Shown: piece by piece, positions 14,960-22,920 of the stretch
Position numbering within the stretch: the first letter of the stretch is position 1
How the letters are laid out: every line of letters starts with the position of its first letter
Source: JAWODU01 sp046483125
Lineage (GTDB): Bacteria; Verrucomicrobiota; Kiritimatiellia; UBA8416; JAWODU01
Length of the DNA: 27,767 nucleotides
Direction of reading: 5' to 3'
Assembly: GCA_046483125.1 (NCBI GenBank)
Contig: JAWODU010000033.1
Span: forward strand, 1 to 27,767
Translations under genes and position numbers: made by a program
Notes under the pieces: model-generated
What the model saw: the letters and a program-made list of their open reading frames with translations, nothing else
Database searches by the model: none
What the model was told of the DNA's origin: nothing

Positions 14960-15895
14960 ATGAAAAAAGTATTTCTCGACACCGATATCGGCACTGACCC
15001 GGACGATTCTCTCTGCCTGACCTATCTTCTGTGTCAGCCCCGGTGCAACCTCCTGGGAATTACCACAGTCGGCCGCGAATCCGGCACAAGGGCCAGGCTT
15101 GCCGGCATATTCACCCGTCACTTCGGCGCGCCCGCCATTCCGATAGCGGCCGGCGCCGATCAACCGTTCTTCAGCACCCCCTACTGGCGGGGCCATGAAC
15201 TCGGCCAGGCAGGCGTACTGGAGAAGTGGCCCGTTGAGACATCTTTTGCACCTTCCATGGCCGTGCCCCTCATGCGCGAAGCAATCCGCGCCCATCCCGG
15301 CGAGGTAAGCCTCGTGGCTGTCGGCCCCCTGACAAATGTCGCTCTCCTGGCCGTTTCGGACCCGGAAACCGCTTTGATGGTGAAGGAACTGGTTATCATG
15401 GGCGGGAAATACGACCAGGATCCCGATTCGCCGCAGACCGAGTGCAACACCATGCTGGATCCCGTCTCAGCGGGCGCCGTTTTTCAGCACCGCTGGCCGG
15501 AGGTACGTGTAATCAGTCTTGATACGACCGGCGGCAAAAGCATTACGATGGCGCAAATGGAAGAAAACCTGGACCGGGAAAAATTCGCGCCGCTTTACGC
15601 TTTCGCCGAAGCACGGCACGGACGCGGCAATGCAAAGGGTATAGGAGGACACGACCCGCTCACCGCGGCAACGCTTTTTGCCCCCGACCTCCTCACTTTC
15701 AAACGAGGCAGAACCCGCATCAGGCTTTCTGACCATGATCCTGCCCGCGGCACCCCCCTGGAGGGTGACAGCATAACCGGCTGGACCACTTTCGAACCTG
15801 CCGAAGACGGCCCCCACAGTGTGGCCGCGCACGAGGACGCGGACGCCGCCAGGAGAGCTTTTCACAAGCACCTTTTCGAGGTACTGTGCGGATGA
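14960..15895 (+). CDS. Inosine-uridine-preferring nucleoside hydrolase family protein
   Basis: A 311-residue N-ribohydrolase-fold protein. It has the calcium-binding N-terminus DTDIGTDPDD at 7-16, VAVGPLTNVALL near 119-130, VIMGGKYDQDP near 145-155, ECNTMLDPVSA near 161-171 and GHDPLTAATLF near 230-240. Family enzymes cleave the N-glycosidic bond of ribonucleosides; some paralogues in glycan clusters act on unknown glycosides. ATG 14960 is chosen because family members begin at this point; ATG 14930 is in frame and possible, and neither has a clear ribosome binding site. It is the first gene of a plus-strand run of five, 68 bases before the sialidase. No signal peptide. Confidence 0.92.
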   Translation: MKKVFLDTDIGTDPDDSLCLTYLLCQPRCNLLGITTVGRESGTRARLAGIFTRHFGAPAIPIAAGADQPFFSTPYWRGHELGQAGVLEKWPVETSFAPSMAVPLMREAIRAHPGEVSLVAVGPLTNVALLAVSDPETALMVKELVIMGGKYDQDPDSPQTECNTMLDPVSAGAVFQHRWPEVRVISLDTTGGKSITMAQMEENLDREKFAPLYAFAEARHGRGNAKGIGGHDPLTAATLFAPDLLTFKRGRTRIRLSDHDPARGTPLEGDSITGWTTFEPAEDGPHSVAAHEDADAARRAFHKHLFEVLCG

Positions 15896-15963
15896 TTAAC
15901 ACGCCTGCACCCCGGGGCCGGCAAGCGCGGCCGGGAAACATAGAATAACCCGGAGAGACTCGG

Positions 15964-17106
15964 ATGCTTCACAAACAGGATCTGTTCGAAGCTCGGACAC
16001 ACGGCTACAAGACTTTCAGGATACCGGGGATCGCCGTGACGAAGAACAACGTCGTTCTCGCCACGTGCGAAGCACGGCCCGGCGGCGGAGGCGACTACGA
16101 TTTCAACGATATACTGATCCGCCGCAGTACGGACGGCGGGGAGACGTTTGACCCGTTCGTCAAACAGGTTGACCACACCACCTACGGTCCGGGACCCGTA
16201 AGCAACTTCGTCATGATACCCGATTGGAAGACCGGCAGGGTTCACGTCGTTTTCTGCCACGACTACGAGCGGGTGTTCCATATGTTCAGCGACGATGACG
16301 GCGCGACCTTCAGCGATCCGGTAGAGATCACGACAACGTTCGAGCTGTTCCGGGAGGAGTATTCCTGGCGTGTCTGCGCCACCGGGCCGGGGCACGGACT
16401 TCAACTTCGCGACGGCAGACTGCTCGTTCCCGTATGGCTGTCGGACAGTTCCGCCAACGACTTCGGTCCCGGCCACCGGGGGCACCGGCCGTCGATCGTG
16501 GCATCGGTATACAGCGACGACAACGGCACGACCTGGCGGAGGGGCGGGATCGTCTGCGGCAACGGCGATACGGTCGAGGGGAGCACGGTGGTCAATCCCA
16601 GCGAGACCGTTGCGGTTGAGTTGGAGAACGGTAGTGTCCTGTTCAACATGCGCAGTGAATCCATGAACAACCGACGGCTGGTCGCGGTCAGCCCGGACGG
16701 CGCCACCGACTGGCAAATTCGCGGCTTCGATCCCGTCGTCAACGAACCGGTGTGCATGGGGAGTTTGATTCGTCATTCGTGGTCGGGCGAGGGCGCGCCC
16801 GGTCAAATCGTCTTTGCCAACCCGGACACGCTCGACAAGGAGATGCGCCGCGTGATCGACCCGGAGTTGAAGCGCCAATCGCACTGCGACCGGAAGAACC
16901 TGACCGTCCGGGTCAGTGAGGACGAGTGCCAAAGCTGGGTTCTCAGCCGTGTCATCGAGCCCGGTCCGGCGGGTTACAGCGATCTGGCCGTGCTTCAAGA
17001 CGGCACGATCCTCTGTCTCTACGAATGCGATATCGTCGAGCGCATTCACGATGACCGTTACCTGAGGCTGGCCCGGTTTAATCCGGATTGGGTGGCGGCA
17101 GGTTAG
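15964..17106 (+). CDS. Sialidase/BNR-repeat protein (GH33-like)
   Basis: A 380-residue six-bladed propeller protein. It has the FRIP motif at 18-21 with Arg19, the putative acid/base Asp in GDYDF (43-47), Asp-boxes RSTDGGETF (54-62), FSDDDGATF (108-116), YSDDNGTTW (183-191) and a degenerate VSEDECQSW (317-325), a second Arg in FNMRSE (230), and Tyr338 in GYSDL followed by LYE (352-354). Together these are the catalytic set of GH33 enzymes, so it may release sialic acid or a similar sugar by a retaining mechanism, but many PVC proteins of this kind have uncertain specificity. GGAGAG lies six bases before the ATG. No signal peptide. Second gene of the five-gene run. Confidence 0.9.
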   Translation: MLHKQDLFEARTHGYKTFRIPGIAVTKNNVVLATCEARPGGGGDYDFNDILIRRSTDGGETFDPFVKQVDHTTYGPGPVSNFVMIPDWKTGRVHVVFCHDYERVFHMFSDDDGATFSDPVEITTTFELFREEYSWRVCATGPGHGLQLRDGRLLVPVWLSDSSANDFGPGHRGHRPSIVASVYSDDNGTTWRRGGIVCGNGDTVEGSTVVNPSETVAVELENGSVLFNMRSESMNNRRLVAVSPDGATDWQIRGFDPVVNEPVCMGSLIRHSWSGEGAPGQIVFANPDTLDKEMRRVIDPELKRQSHCDRKNLTVRVSEDECQSWVLSRVIEPGPAGYSDLAVLQDGTILCLYECDIVERIHDDRYLRLARFNPDWVAAG

Positions 17107-17203
17107 CAAAGGAATAAATCCGAATTCATCAGGCTATGCATGTACGGTCCACACGACGGGAACGCGATATCGACGTCTTCCATATGATAAGAGGAGCATT
17201 GGG

Positions 17204-18610
17204 ATGAACGCTGTAGAGAAACACGCCGCCGCGGACACAATCCGGGAGCCGGCCCGGACGCTTCCGGTACTCGGCGAGTATGATGTTGTTGTCTGCGGCG
17301 GCGGGCCCGCCGGATGTGCGGCGGCCGTCGGCGCAGCCCGGCACGGTGTGAAGACACTGCTGATCGAGAAGGACGGTTATCTCGGGGGGGCGACCGTATC
17401 GGAACTGGTCTGCGTCGTGCTCAGCACCAACGGGGTAGACTTCCAGGGGATATGGCACGAGTACGCGCTTCGACTGCAGGCTCGTGACGCCCTGCGTCCC
17501 TTAACCGGGTTCGGTTCCGGGCAGATTCGCAGTTGTGTCGACCCCGAACAGGTGAAGTTCGTCTGGGACGAGTTGCTGGAAGAAGCAGGCGTTGACATAC
17601 TGCACCATGTGTACGGCTGCACCGGCATTCTCGAGGACGGGACGGTCAAAGGCGTTATTGCCGAGACGCGCGCCGGAAGACGCGCCATCCCGGCGCGGAG
17701 AGTGATTGATGCCACGGGCGACGGGATGGTTGCGGCGCAGAGCGGGGTGGAGTGGGAGCAGGGCGACGGCGAGCATCCTTATGCGATGGCATTGACAAAG
17801 GCGCTTCGTATCGGCGGCCTGCCCGATGATCCGCAGCGGCCCGACGAGGAAACCATGACGCGACTATCGCACGACTTGAAGGCTGCGGTTGAACGGGGCG
17901 AGTATACGGCCTCCGTCGTGACGGAACAGAACCGCTTGCTGAACTACATCCGTGGATGGAACTGGCTTCTGCCCGAGAAACGGCATGAACTGCTTTCGGT
18001 TATCAGCCGGGTCCTCGAGGTCGATCCGCTCGATCCCTTCGACTTCACGCGTGCCGAACGCGAGGGGCGGGAACAGGCCCGGCAGGCAGCCGATTTCCTG
18101 TGTCGTTACGTCCCGGGCCTGGAGAGAGCCTACCTCCTGGACACCTCGGCGCAGATCGGCCTGCGGTCTTCGCGCCGACTGCGCGGACTGTCAACCGTTA
18201 CCGGAGACGATGCCATGGAATTCCGCAAGTATCCCGATTCCATTGCCCGTGCGTCGTGGAATATCGATATCTGGCCGGCCAACAGTTACAGCGCGCCCGC
18301 CGTCGACCACAGCAGCGACGAGTTCAAGCGGCGGCGTGAGGAGTTGCTAACCGGCGAATACTTCGATATCCGCTACGGATGCATCGTCGCGGCCGGTGTG
18401 GACAACCTCCTCATGGCGGGACGTTGTATCTCCGCCGAGCACGTAGCCGAGTCCAGCCTGCGCATTCAGCAGACCTGCATGAGCACAGGTCAGGCGGCCG
18501 GTGTCGCCGCGGCGTTGAGTGTCGGGGAAGAAACGACCCCGCGCGAGTTGGAGGCAAGCAGAGTGGCGGATCAACTGGAACTCGACCGGGATGTAGATCC
18601 CGCATTCTGA
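17204..18610 (+). CDS. FAD-dependent oxidoreductase (PF12831 type), first copy
   Basis: A 468-residue flavoprotein. The N-terminal Rossmann fold shows YDVVVCGGGPAGCAAA (26-41) and the ribose-binding Glu55 in LLIEKDGYLGG; the C-terminal FAD motif appears as DNLLMAGRCISAEHVAESS and STGQAAGVAAAL near residue 430. This family (FAD_oxidored) oxidises unknown substrates, often in carbohydrate-utilisation clusters of PVC bacteria. GAGGAG at 17191-17196 is seven bases from the ATG. It is 97 bases after the sialidase and 45 bases before a second, distinct family member, so the two may act together or in sequence. No signal peptide or transmembrane segment is visible. Confidence 0.93.
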   Translation: MNAVEKHAAADTIREPARTLPVLGEYDVVVCGGGPAGCAAAVGAARHGVKTLLIEKDGYLGGATVSELVCVVLSTNGVDFQGIWHEYALRLQARDALRPLTGFGSGQIRSCVDPEQVKFVWDELLEEAGVDILHHVYGCTGILEDGTVKGVIAETRAGRRAIPARRVIDATGDGMVAAQSGVEWEQGDGEHPYAMALTKALRIGGLPDDPQRPDEETMTRLSHDLKAAVERGEYTASVVTEQNRLLNYIRGWNWLLPEKRHELLSVISRVLEVDPLDPFDFTRAEREGREQARQAADFLCRYVPGLERAYLLDTSAQIGLRSSRRLRGLSTVTGDDAMEFRKYPDSIARASWNIDIWPANSYSAPAVDHSSDEFKRRREELLTGEYFDIRYGCIVAAGVDNLLMAGRCISAEHVAESSLRIQQTCMSTGQAAGVAAALSVGEETTPRELEASRVADQLELDRDVDPAF

Positions 18611-18655
18611 CAACCTGTCCTGTTCAGTTTGAATCGGGAGGAGGAAGACGAGCAG

Positions 18656-20023
18656 ATGGCGAAGACGGAGACGATAGACTATGTGCGCAAGATCCGCACG
18701 ACGGGAGCGTACGATGTCGTCGTTTGCGGCGGCGGCACGGCAGGATGCGCCTCGGCCATTGCGTCGGCCGGGCAGGGCTCGAAAGTGCTTGTTATCGAAG
18801 GACAGGGTCAGCTCGGAGGAACCGGGACTTCCGGTCTCGTTTCCCACTGGCTGGGAGGACGCAAGGGCGACGGCACATGGGTTGTCGGCGGTATCTTCAA
18901 GGAGCTGAGCGAGGAGGCGGCTGAAGAGGGTATCGCGCTCATTCCGCGCGACACCGATCCGCCTTCGAAGTACACGCCGCACGGCTGGCTCAAGGGGCTG
19001 ATCCACGGGATACCGTTCGACCCGCACCCGATGGCGGGTTTCCTGGATCGCAAGCTGTCCGGGGCGAATGTGGATGTATTGCTTCAAACGCGCGTGATCG
19101 ACATTGTCAAAGAAGGCGCGGGCATCAGTCATGTCATATTCCACAACAAGAGCGGCATCCGGTCGGTCGAAACGAAAGCCGTTGTGGATTCCACGGGCGA
19201 TGCCGATATCGCGGCATTGGCGGGCTGCGGGTACGACAAGGGCAACGAAGACGGCGATATGACTCCCGTTACACTGGAACTGCACATGGACAACGTCGAC
19301 CAGGACGCCTATTCCGACTATGTTCACGAGAACGATGAACCGAGATTGCGCGAACTGATAAAGATCAAACGCGCCGAAGCTTCGTGGACCCAGAATGCCG
19401 ACATATTCATCTGCGTTCAACTTACCGAAAAGGGCGTCATGATGCTCAACACGACTCGCGTGTGCGGTATCGACGGCACCGACGGCGCATCCGTCAGCAG
19501 GGGGTATCGGCGGGGCAGGGCGGAGATCGAATGGATTGTTGATTTCATCCGTGAACACGTGCCCGGCTTTGCAAAGGCCCGCATCAAGGCTGTCGCCCCG
19601 TTTCTGGGTGTTCGCGAAACGCGCAGGATCCACGGCGAGTATTGTCTGACGATGGAAGATCTCGTTCATGCGAGGACTTTTGACGACACCATAGGGCTGA
19701 CGTCCTACGGTTGGGATCTTGCCGACCCGAAGAATCCCTCGCATCAGCCCATGCACGGGAAACCCAAGCCGCCCGTCACACCGATTCCGTATCGGATCAT
19801 GGTGCCGCGGGGCATTGACAACGTGATCTGTCCGGGCCGTTCGGTAAGTTGCGAGCGGCCGGTCCTGGGTCCCCTGCGCGTAATGGCGCCGGTCATGGCA
19901 ATGGGAGAAGCGGCCGGTATCGCCGCCTCGCACGTGGCGGCGGAAGGCAGGACGTTCAGGGATGTTGACATTAACGGGCTTCGCGGGAAGTTGAGTGAAC
20001 GCGGCGCAATACTGGTGTTTTGA
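18656..20023 (+). CDS. FAD-dependent oxidoreductase (PF12831 type), second copy
   Basis: A 455-residue paralogue of the preceding protein, with YDVVVCGGGTAGCASA (19-34), Glu48 in VLVIEGQGQLGGTGTSG, DSTGDADIAALAGCGYD near 175-190, and the C-terminal FAD motif DNVICPGRSVSCERP with MGEAAGIAASHVA. The two copies differ strongly in the middle, where substrate would bind, so they are not a recent tandem duplication. ATG 18656 is preferred over the in-frame TTG at 18629 because GGGAGGAGG precedes it, though at a long spacing of about 11 bases, and homologues start near here. Fourth gene of the five-gene run; the sulfatase follows after 40 bases. Confidence 0.93.
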   Translation: MAKTETIDYVRKIRTTGAYDVVVCGGGTAGCASAIASAGQGSKVLVIEGQGQLGGTGTSGLVSHWLGGRKGDGTWVVGGIFKELSEEAAEEGIALIPRDTDPPSKYTPHGWLKGLIHGIPFDPHPMAGFLDRKLSGANVDVLLQTRVIDIVKEGAGISHVIFHNKSGIRSVETKAVVDSTGDADIAALAGCGYDKGNEDGDMTPVTLELHMDNVDQDAYSDYVHENDEPRLRELIKIKRAEASWTQNADIFICVQLTEKGVMMLNTTRVCGIDGTDGASVSRGYRRGRAEIEWIVDFIREHVPGFAKARIKAVAPFLGVRETRRIHGEYCLTMEDLVHARTFDDTIGLTSYGWDLADPKNPSHQPMHGKPKPPVTPIPYRIMVPRGIDNVICPGRSVSCERPVLGPLRVMAPVMAMGEAAGIAASHVAAEGRTFRDVDINGLRGKLSERGAILVF

Positions 20024-20063
20024 ATCCTTTGTCCGAGAGGTGAACAACTCAGGAGGGTTTAAT

Positions 20064-21569
20064 ATGAACATAATTCTGATACATACGGATCAGCAGCGCT
20101 ACGACAGTCTGGGTTGTACCGGAAACCGGTATGCCGTTACGCCCAACCTGGACCGGCTGGGCGCCGAGGGAACGGTATTTCATCGTCACATCTCCGCCCA
20201 TCCGGTGTGCATGCCGTCCCGGTCTTCTCTGCTTTCGGGTCTCTATCCGCTGGGGCATGGAGTTGCCAGCAACGGCATCGCCCTGGCGCGCCGCGAGGCC
20301 GTTCCCCACAAGGACAGGTGGTCGCACTACGTGTTCCACGTTGAGACGCTGGCGGATATGCTGGCGAGGGAAGGTTATCACACGCGATCGATCGGGAAGC
20401 TGCATCTGACGCCCACCCAGTCGCATATCGATCTGGGCTACGAGGAGTGTCACGATCGCTGGGTCGATCGCGGCATGGAAGGATGGCACGGCCCGTACTA
20501 TGGCTTCGAATACGTTGATGCCACTCTGCATCACGGCGAAGGCGTATTCGGTCACTATCGTTACTGGCTCGAAGACGAGCATCCGGAAGTCCTGGAAGCC
20601 ATTTCTGCCCCGGATCGTCGGAAGGAACAGTTGTACGGGAATGTGCCGGACATTCGCGACAGTGTTATTCCCGAGGAGGCGCATCACAGCACCTGGATCG
20701 GCGATCGGGCGGTTGAATTCCTTTCGAATCGCGACGATGACCGGCCGTTCTTTCTCTTTCTCGGTTTCCCGGATCCTCATCATCCGTTCACTCCTCCGGA
20801 GTCGCTTGGAAAAGAGTTTCGTGCACACGACGTAATGCCGCATGCCGGGATTGAACAAATGACCGGCGGTCGTCCGTGGGCGTGGGAGGAGTTCACATCG
20901 TCCAGGAAGAAGGATTCCGAGAAGAAGGGCGACGAGAACGCCATGGCGCGAGTTGTGCGGCAGCAGACCGATGCAATGGTGCATCTCATCGACAGATCCG
21001 TTGGCAGAGTTCTCGACGCGCTGGAGTCGAAGGGGCTGGAGGAAGACACGATTGTCGTCTTTACCAGCGATCACGGCGATTACCTTGGCGACTTCGGGTT
21101 GCTCAGGAAGCGTGAACTGGGCTGTAATGCTCTCTGCAGGATTCCTTTCATTATTCGCATTCCCGGGATGGATCTGCCGGGTGAGACGTCCGTTCCGATG
21201 AGCAATGTCGATGTCGTGCCGACGTTGATGTCCGCGCTTGGTTTTGATGTTCCGGGTTCCTTGCACGGCAGGGATATTCTTCCGTTGGTGAGGACGGGGA
21301 ATTTCGATCATACGGTCATGGTGCAGGCCGTTCAGAATTCCCTGCCCGGCAGCCGGAATCTCTCGTTGTTCGACGCGCGGTATCGTTTCACCTGGTATCC
21401 CGTTACCGACGAGCGCGAGTTATACGATCATGATGCCGACCCCATGGAACTGCACAACCTGGCGGAGGATCCGGGCTATGCCGAGCGGTGTGACGGCATG
21501 CTCGCCCGTTTGATTCGTAAGAGCGCCGAGGCGACTCAGGCCTGCACTGGCAGGGTCTCAAGCTGGTAG
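20064..21569 (+). CDS. S1-family sulfatase, TDQQR subtype
   Basis: A 501-residue sulfatase of the subtype that starts with HTDQQRYDSLGC (7-18), as in choline-sulfatase and phosphonate monoester hydrolase relatives, where Gln replaces the second Asp of the DD pair. The signature is CMPSR at 49-53 with Cys49 the formylglycine precursor; GKLHLTP near 114-120 and TSDHGDYLGDFGLL near 334 complete the site. A strong AGGAGGG six bases upstream fixes the ATG at 20064, within the start of the catalytic domain, so there is no signal peptide. It is the last gene of the five-gene run and is followed by a hairpin. Nothing indicates the substrate. Confidence 0.94.
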   Translation: MNIILIHTDQQRYDSLGCTGNRYAVTPNLDRLGAEGTVFHRHISAHPVCMPSRSSLLSGLYPLGHGVASNGIALARREAVPHKDRWSHYVFHVETLADMLAREGYHTRSIGKLHLTPTQSHIDLGYEECHDRWVDRGMEGWHGPYYGFEYVDATLHHGEGVFGHYRYWLEDEHPEVLEAISAPDRRKEQLYGNVPDIRDSVIPEEAHHSTWIGDRAVEFLSNRDDDRPFFLFLGFPDPHHPFTPPESLGKEFRAHDVMPHAGIEQMTGGRPWAWEEFTSSRKKDSEKKGDENAMARVVRQQTDAMVHLIDRSVGRVLDALESKGLEEDTIVVFTSDHGDYLGDFGLLRKRELGCNALCRIPFIIRIPGMDLPGETSVPMSNVDVVPTLMSALGFDVPGSLHGRDILPLVRTGNFDHTVMVQAVQNSLPGSRNLSLFDARYRFTWYPVTDERELYDHDADPMELHNLAEDPGYAERCDGMLARLIRKSAEATQACTGRVSSW

Positions 21570-21570
21570 G

Positions 21571-21590
21571 GCGGAGAACACCTTCTCCGC
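21571..21590 (+). terminator. Perfect 8-bp hairpin after the five-gene run
   Basis: GCGGAGAA (21571-21578) pairs perfectly with TTCTCCGC (21583-21590) around the loop CACC, beginning one base after the sulfatase stop codon. No T run follows, so termination would be of the weak or protein-assisted sort, or the hairpin protects the 3' end. Confidence 0.5.
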
Positions 21591-21657
21591 GCTTGAACCG
21601 TACACGGCAAAGGGCATAGTCCTGTTTTCCTATCGACCTGATACGAGCCACTTCACA

Positions 21658-21686
21658 TTGACAAAGCGGAAGCGGTTGGCTAGTAT
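21658..21686 (+). promoter_or_regulatory. Promoter of the DUF4143 ATPase gene
   Basis: A perfect -35 TTGACA (21658-21663) and TAGTAT (21681-21686) at the ideal 17-base spacing. Transcription would start near 21693, with AGGAG of the ribosome binding site at about 21716-21720. Confidence 0.6.
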
Positions 21687-21727
21687 GATGTCAAATTGCC
21701 CCGCAAAATGACGACAGGAGAACCAGC

Positions 21728-22879
21728 ATGTACTTAAACAGAATTGCCTTGATGTCTGCAACGAGCTTCTTCCTCTTCGGGCCGAGGGGTTCCGGAAAGA
21801 GCATGTGGCTTAATCACGCCTGTCCTGAAGCGCATGTTGTCAATTTGTTGGATGAGACAACCTATCAGCGGCTTCTTGCAAATCCGGCCCTGTTTGCCGA
21901 CGAGCTCAGACCATTGAAACCCCGGCAGTGGGTTCTGGTGGATGAAGTACAACGCCTGCCGGGATTGTTGAATGAGGTGCATCGGTTCATCGAAGAACGG
22001 TCGCTGCGATTCATCCTCTGCGGATCGAGTGCACGTAAACTGAAGCGGGATAGTGTGAATCTGCTGGCCGGGCGAGCCTTGAAGTGTGCAATGCATCCGT
22101 TTACGCCGGAGGAACTCGGTGAACGTTTTGACCTTGACGAGGCGCTCAGGCACGGGTTGTTACCCATTGTCTGGGATTCACCCGATAGAGACGCGAGACT
22201 TCAGGCCTACAGCCAACTTTACCTTCGTGAAGAAATCCAGGCCGAAGCGCTGGTTCGGAACTTGGCCGGGTTTGCCCGGTTTCTTCCGATTGCGGCGCTT
22301 TATCACGGTCAGATTATCAATGTATCCAATATTGCCCGAGATGCCGGTGTTGCCCGGACGACGGTGAGCGGGCATCTCGATATTCTCGAGGAAACGCTTC
22401 TGTGCTTCCGTCTGCCTGCGTATGATGCGAAGCTTCGGGTCCGGGAACGCAAGTTGCCGAAGTGGTATTGGTGCGATCCGGGCATTGTGCGTTCCATGAA
22501 AGGAGTTTACGGTCCTGATGCTCCTGAAGAACGTGGCGCGCTATTCGAGGGGTTGGTGGCTCAGACGATCAGGGCCTATCGCGACTACCGGAGTATCTGC
22601 GATGATTTCTTCTACTGGTCCCCGGCGGGCGCCGTCAGCACTGAAGTTGACTTCCTGCTTCGCCGAGGAAACCGGTTCATTGCCGTTGAAGTCAAGTCGG
22701 GCAGACGGTTTGAACGTTCGTGGTGCAGAGGCTTGGGCGCTATCGCACCATTAGAAGGACTGTGCAGACGCATTATCGTTTATCCACGGGGTCCTCGGCT
22801 CGCGACACAAGACGGTATTGATGTGCTCGCTTTCACTGAATTCGCTTCGGAGCTGGCGTCCGGAACGTTATGGCCATGA
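21728..22879 (+). CDS. DUF4143 AAA+ ATPase
   Basis: A 383-residue ATPase with Walker A GPRGSGKS at 18-25, Walker B WVLVDEVQ at 68-75, sensor-like ILCGSSARKLKR, a winged-helix-like middle (ISNIAR-like stretch VSNIARDAGVARTTVSGHL near 205-223) and a C-terminal DUF4143 domain ending in EVDFLLRRGNRFIAVEVKSG, which has the spacing of a PD-(D/E)xK nuclease-like core. Family members are common mobile or accessory proteins of unknown role, sometimes proposed to act in defence or stress. It has its own promoter and its DNA looks less GC-rich than the sulfatase genes around it, so it may be a later arrival between two sulfatase genes. Ribosome binding site AGGAG about eight bases upstream. Confidence 0.92.
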   Translation: MYLNRIALMSATSFFLFGPRGSGKSMWLNHACPEAHVVNLLDETTYQRLLANPALFADELRPLKPRQWVLVDEVQRLPGLLNEVHRFIEERSLRFILCGSSARKLKRDSVNLLAGRALKCAMHPFTPEELGERFDLDEALRHGLLPIVWDSPDRDARLQAYSQLYLREEIQAEALVRNLAGFARFLPIAALYHGQIINVSNIARDAGVARTTVSGHLDILEETLLCFRLPAYDAKLRVRERKLPKWYWCDPGIVRSMKGVYGPDAPEERGALFEGLVAQTIRAYRDYRSICDDFFYWSPAGAVSTEVDFLLRRGNRFIAVEVKSGRRFERSWCRGLGAIAPLEGLCRRIIVYPRGPRLATQDGIDVLAFTEFASELASGTLWP

Positions 22880-22920
22880 ATGGATTCCCGAATGCACATT
22901 TGGGGGAGAGAAGAACCGCC

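Noticed and set aside
15862..17109. Long minus-strand open frame (415 codons) opposite the sialidase
   Set aside because: It is the antisense shadow of a well-supported sialidase gene with catalytic motifs and ribosome binding site; its translation has no recognisable domain.
18347..20071. Long minus-strand open frame (574 codons) opposite the FAD oxidoreductases
   Set aside because: It covers two clear flavoprotein genes on the other strand, spans their intergenic gap, and shows no protein family features.
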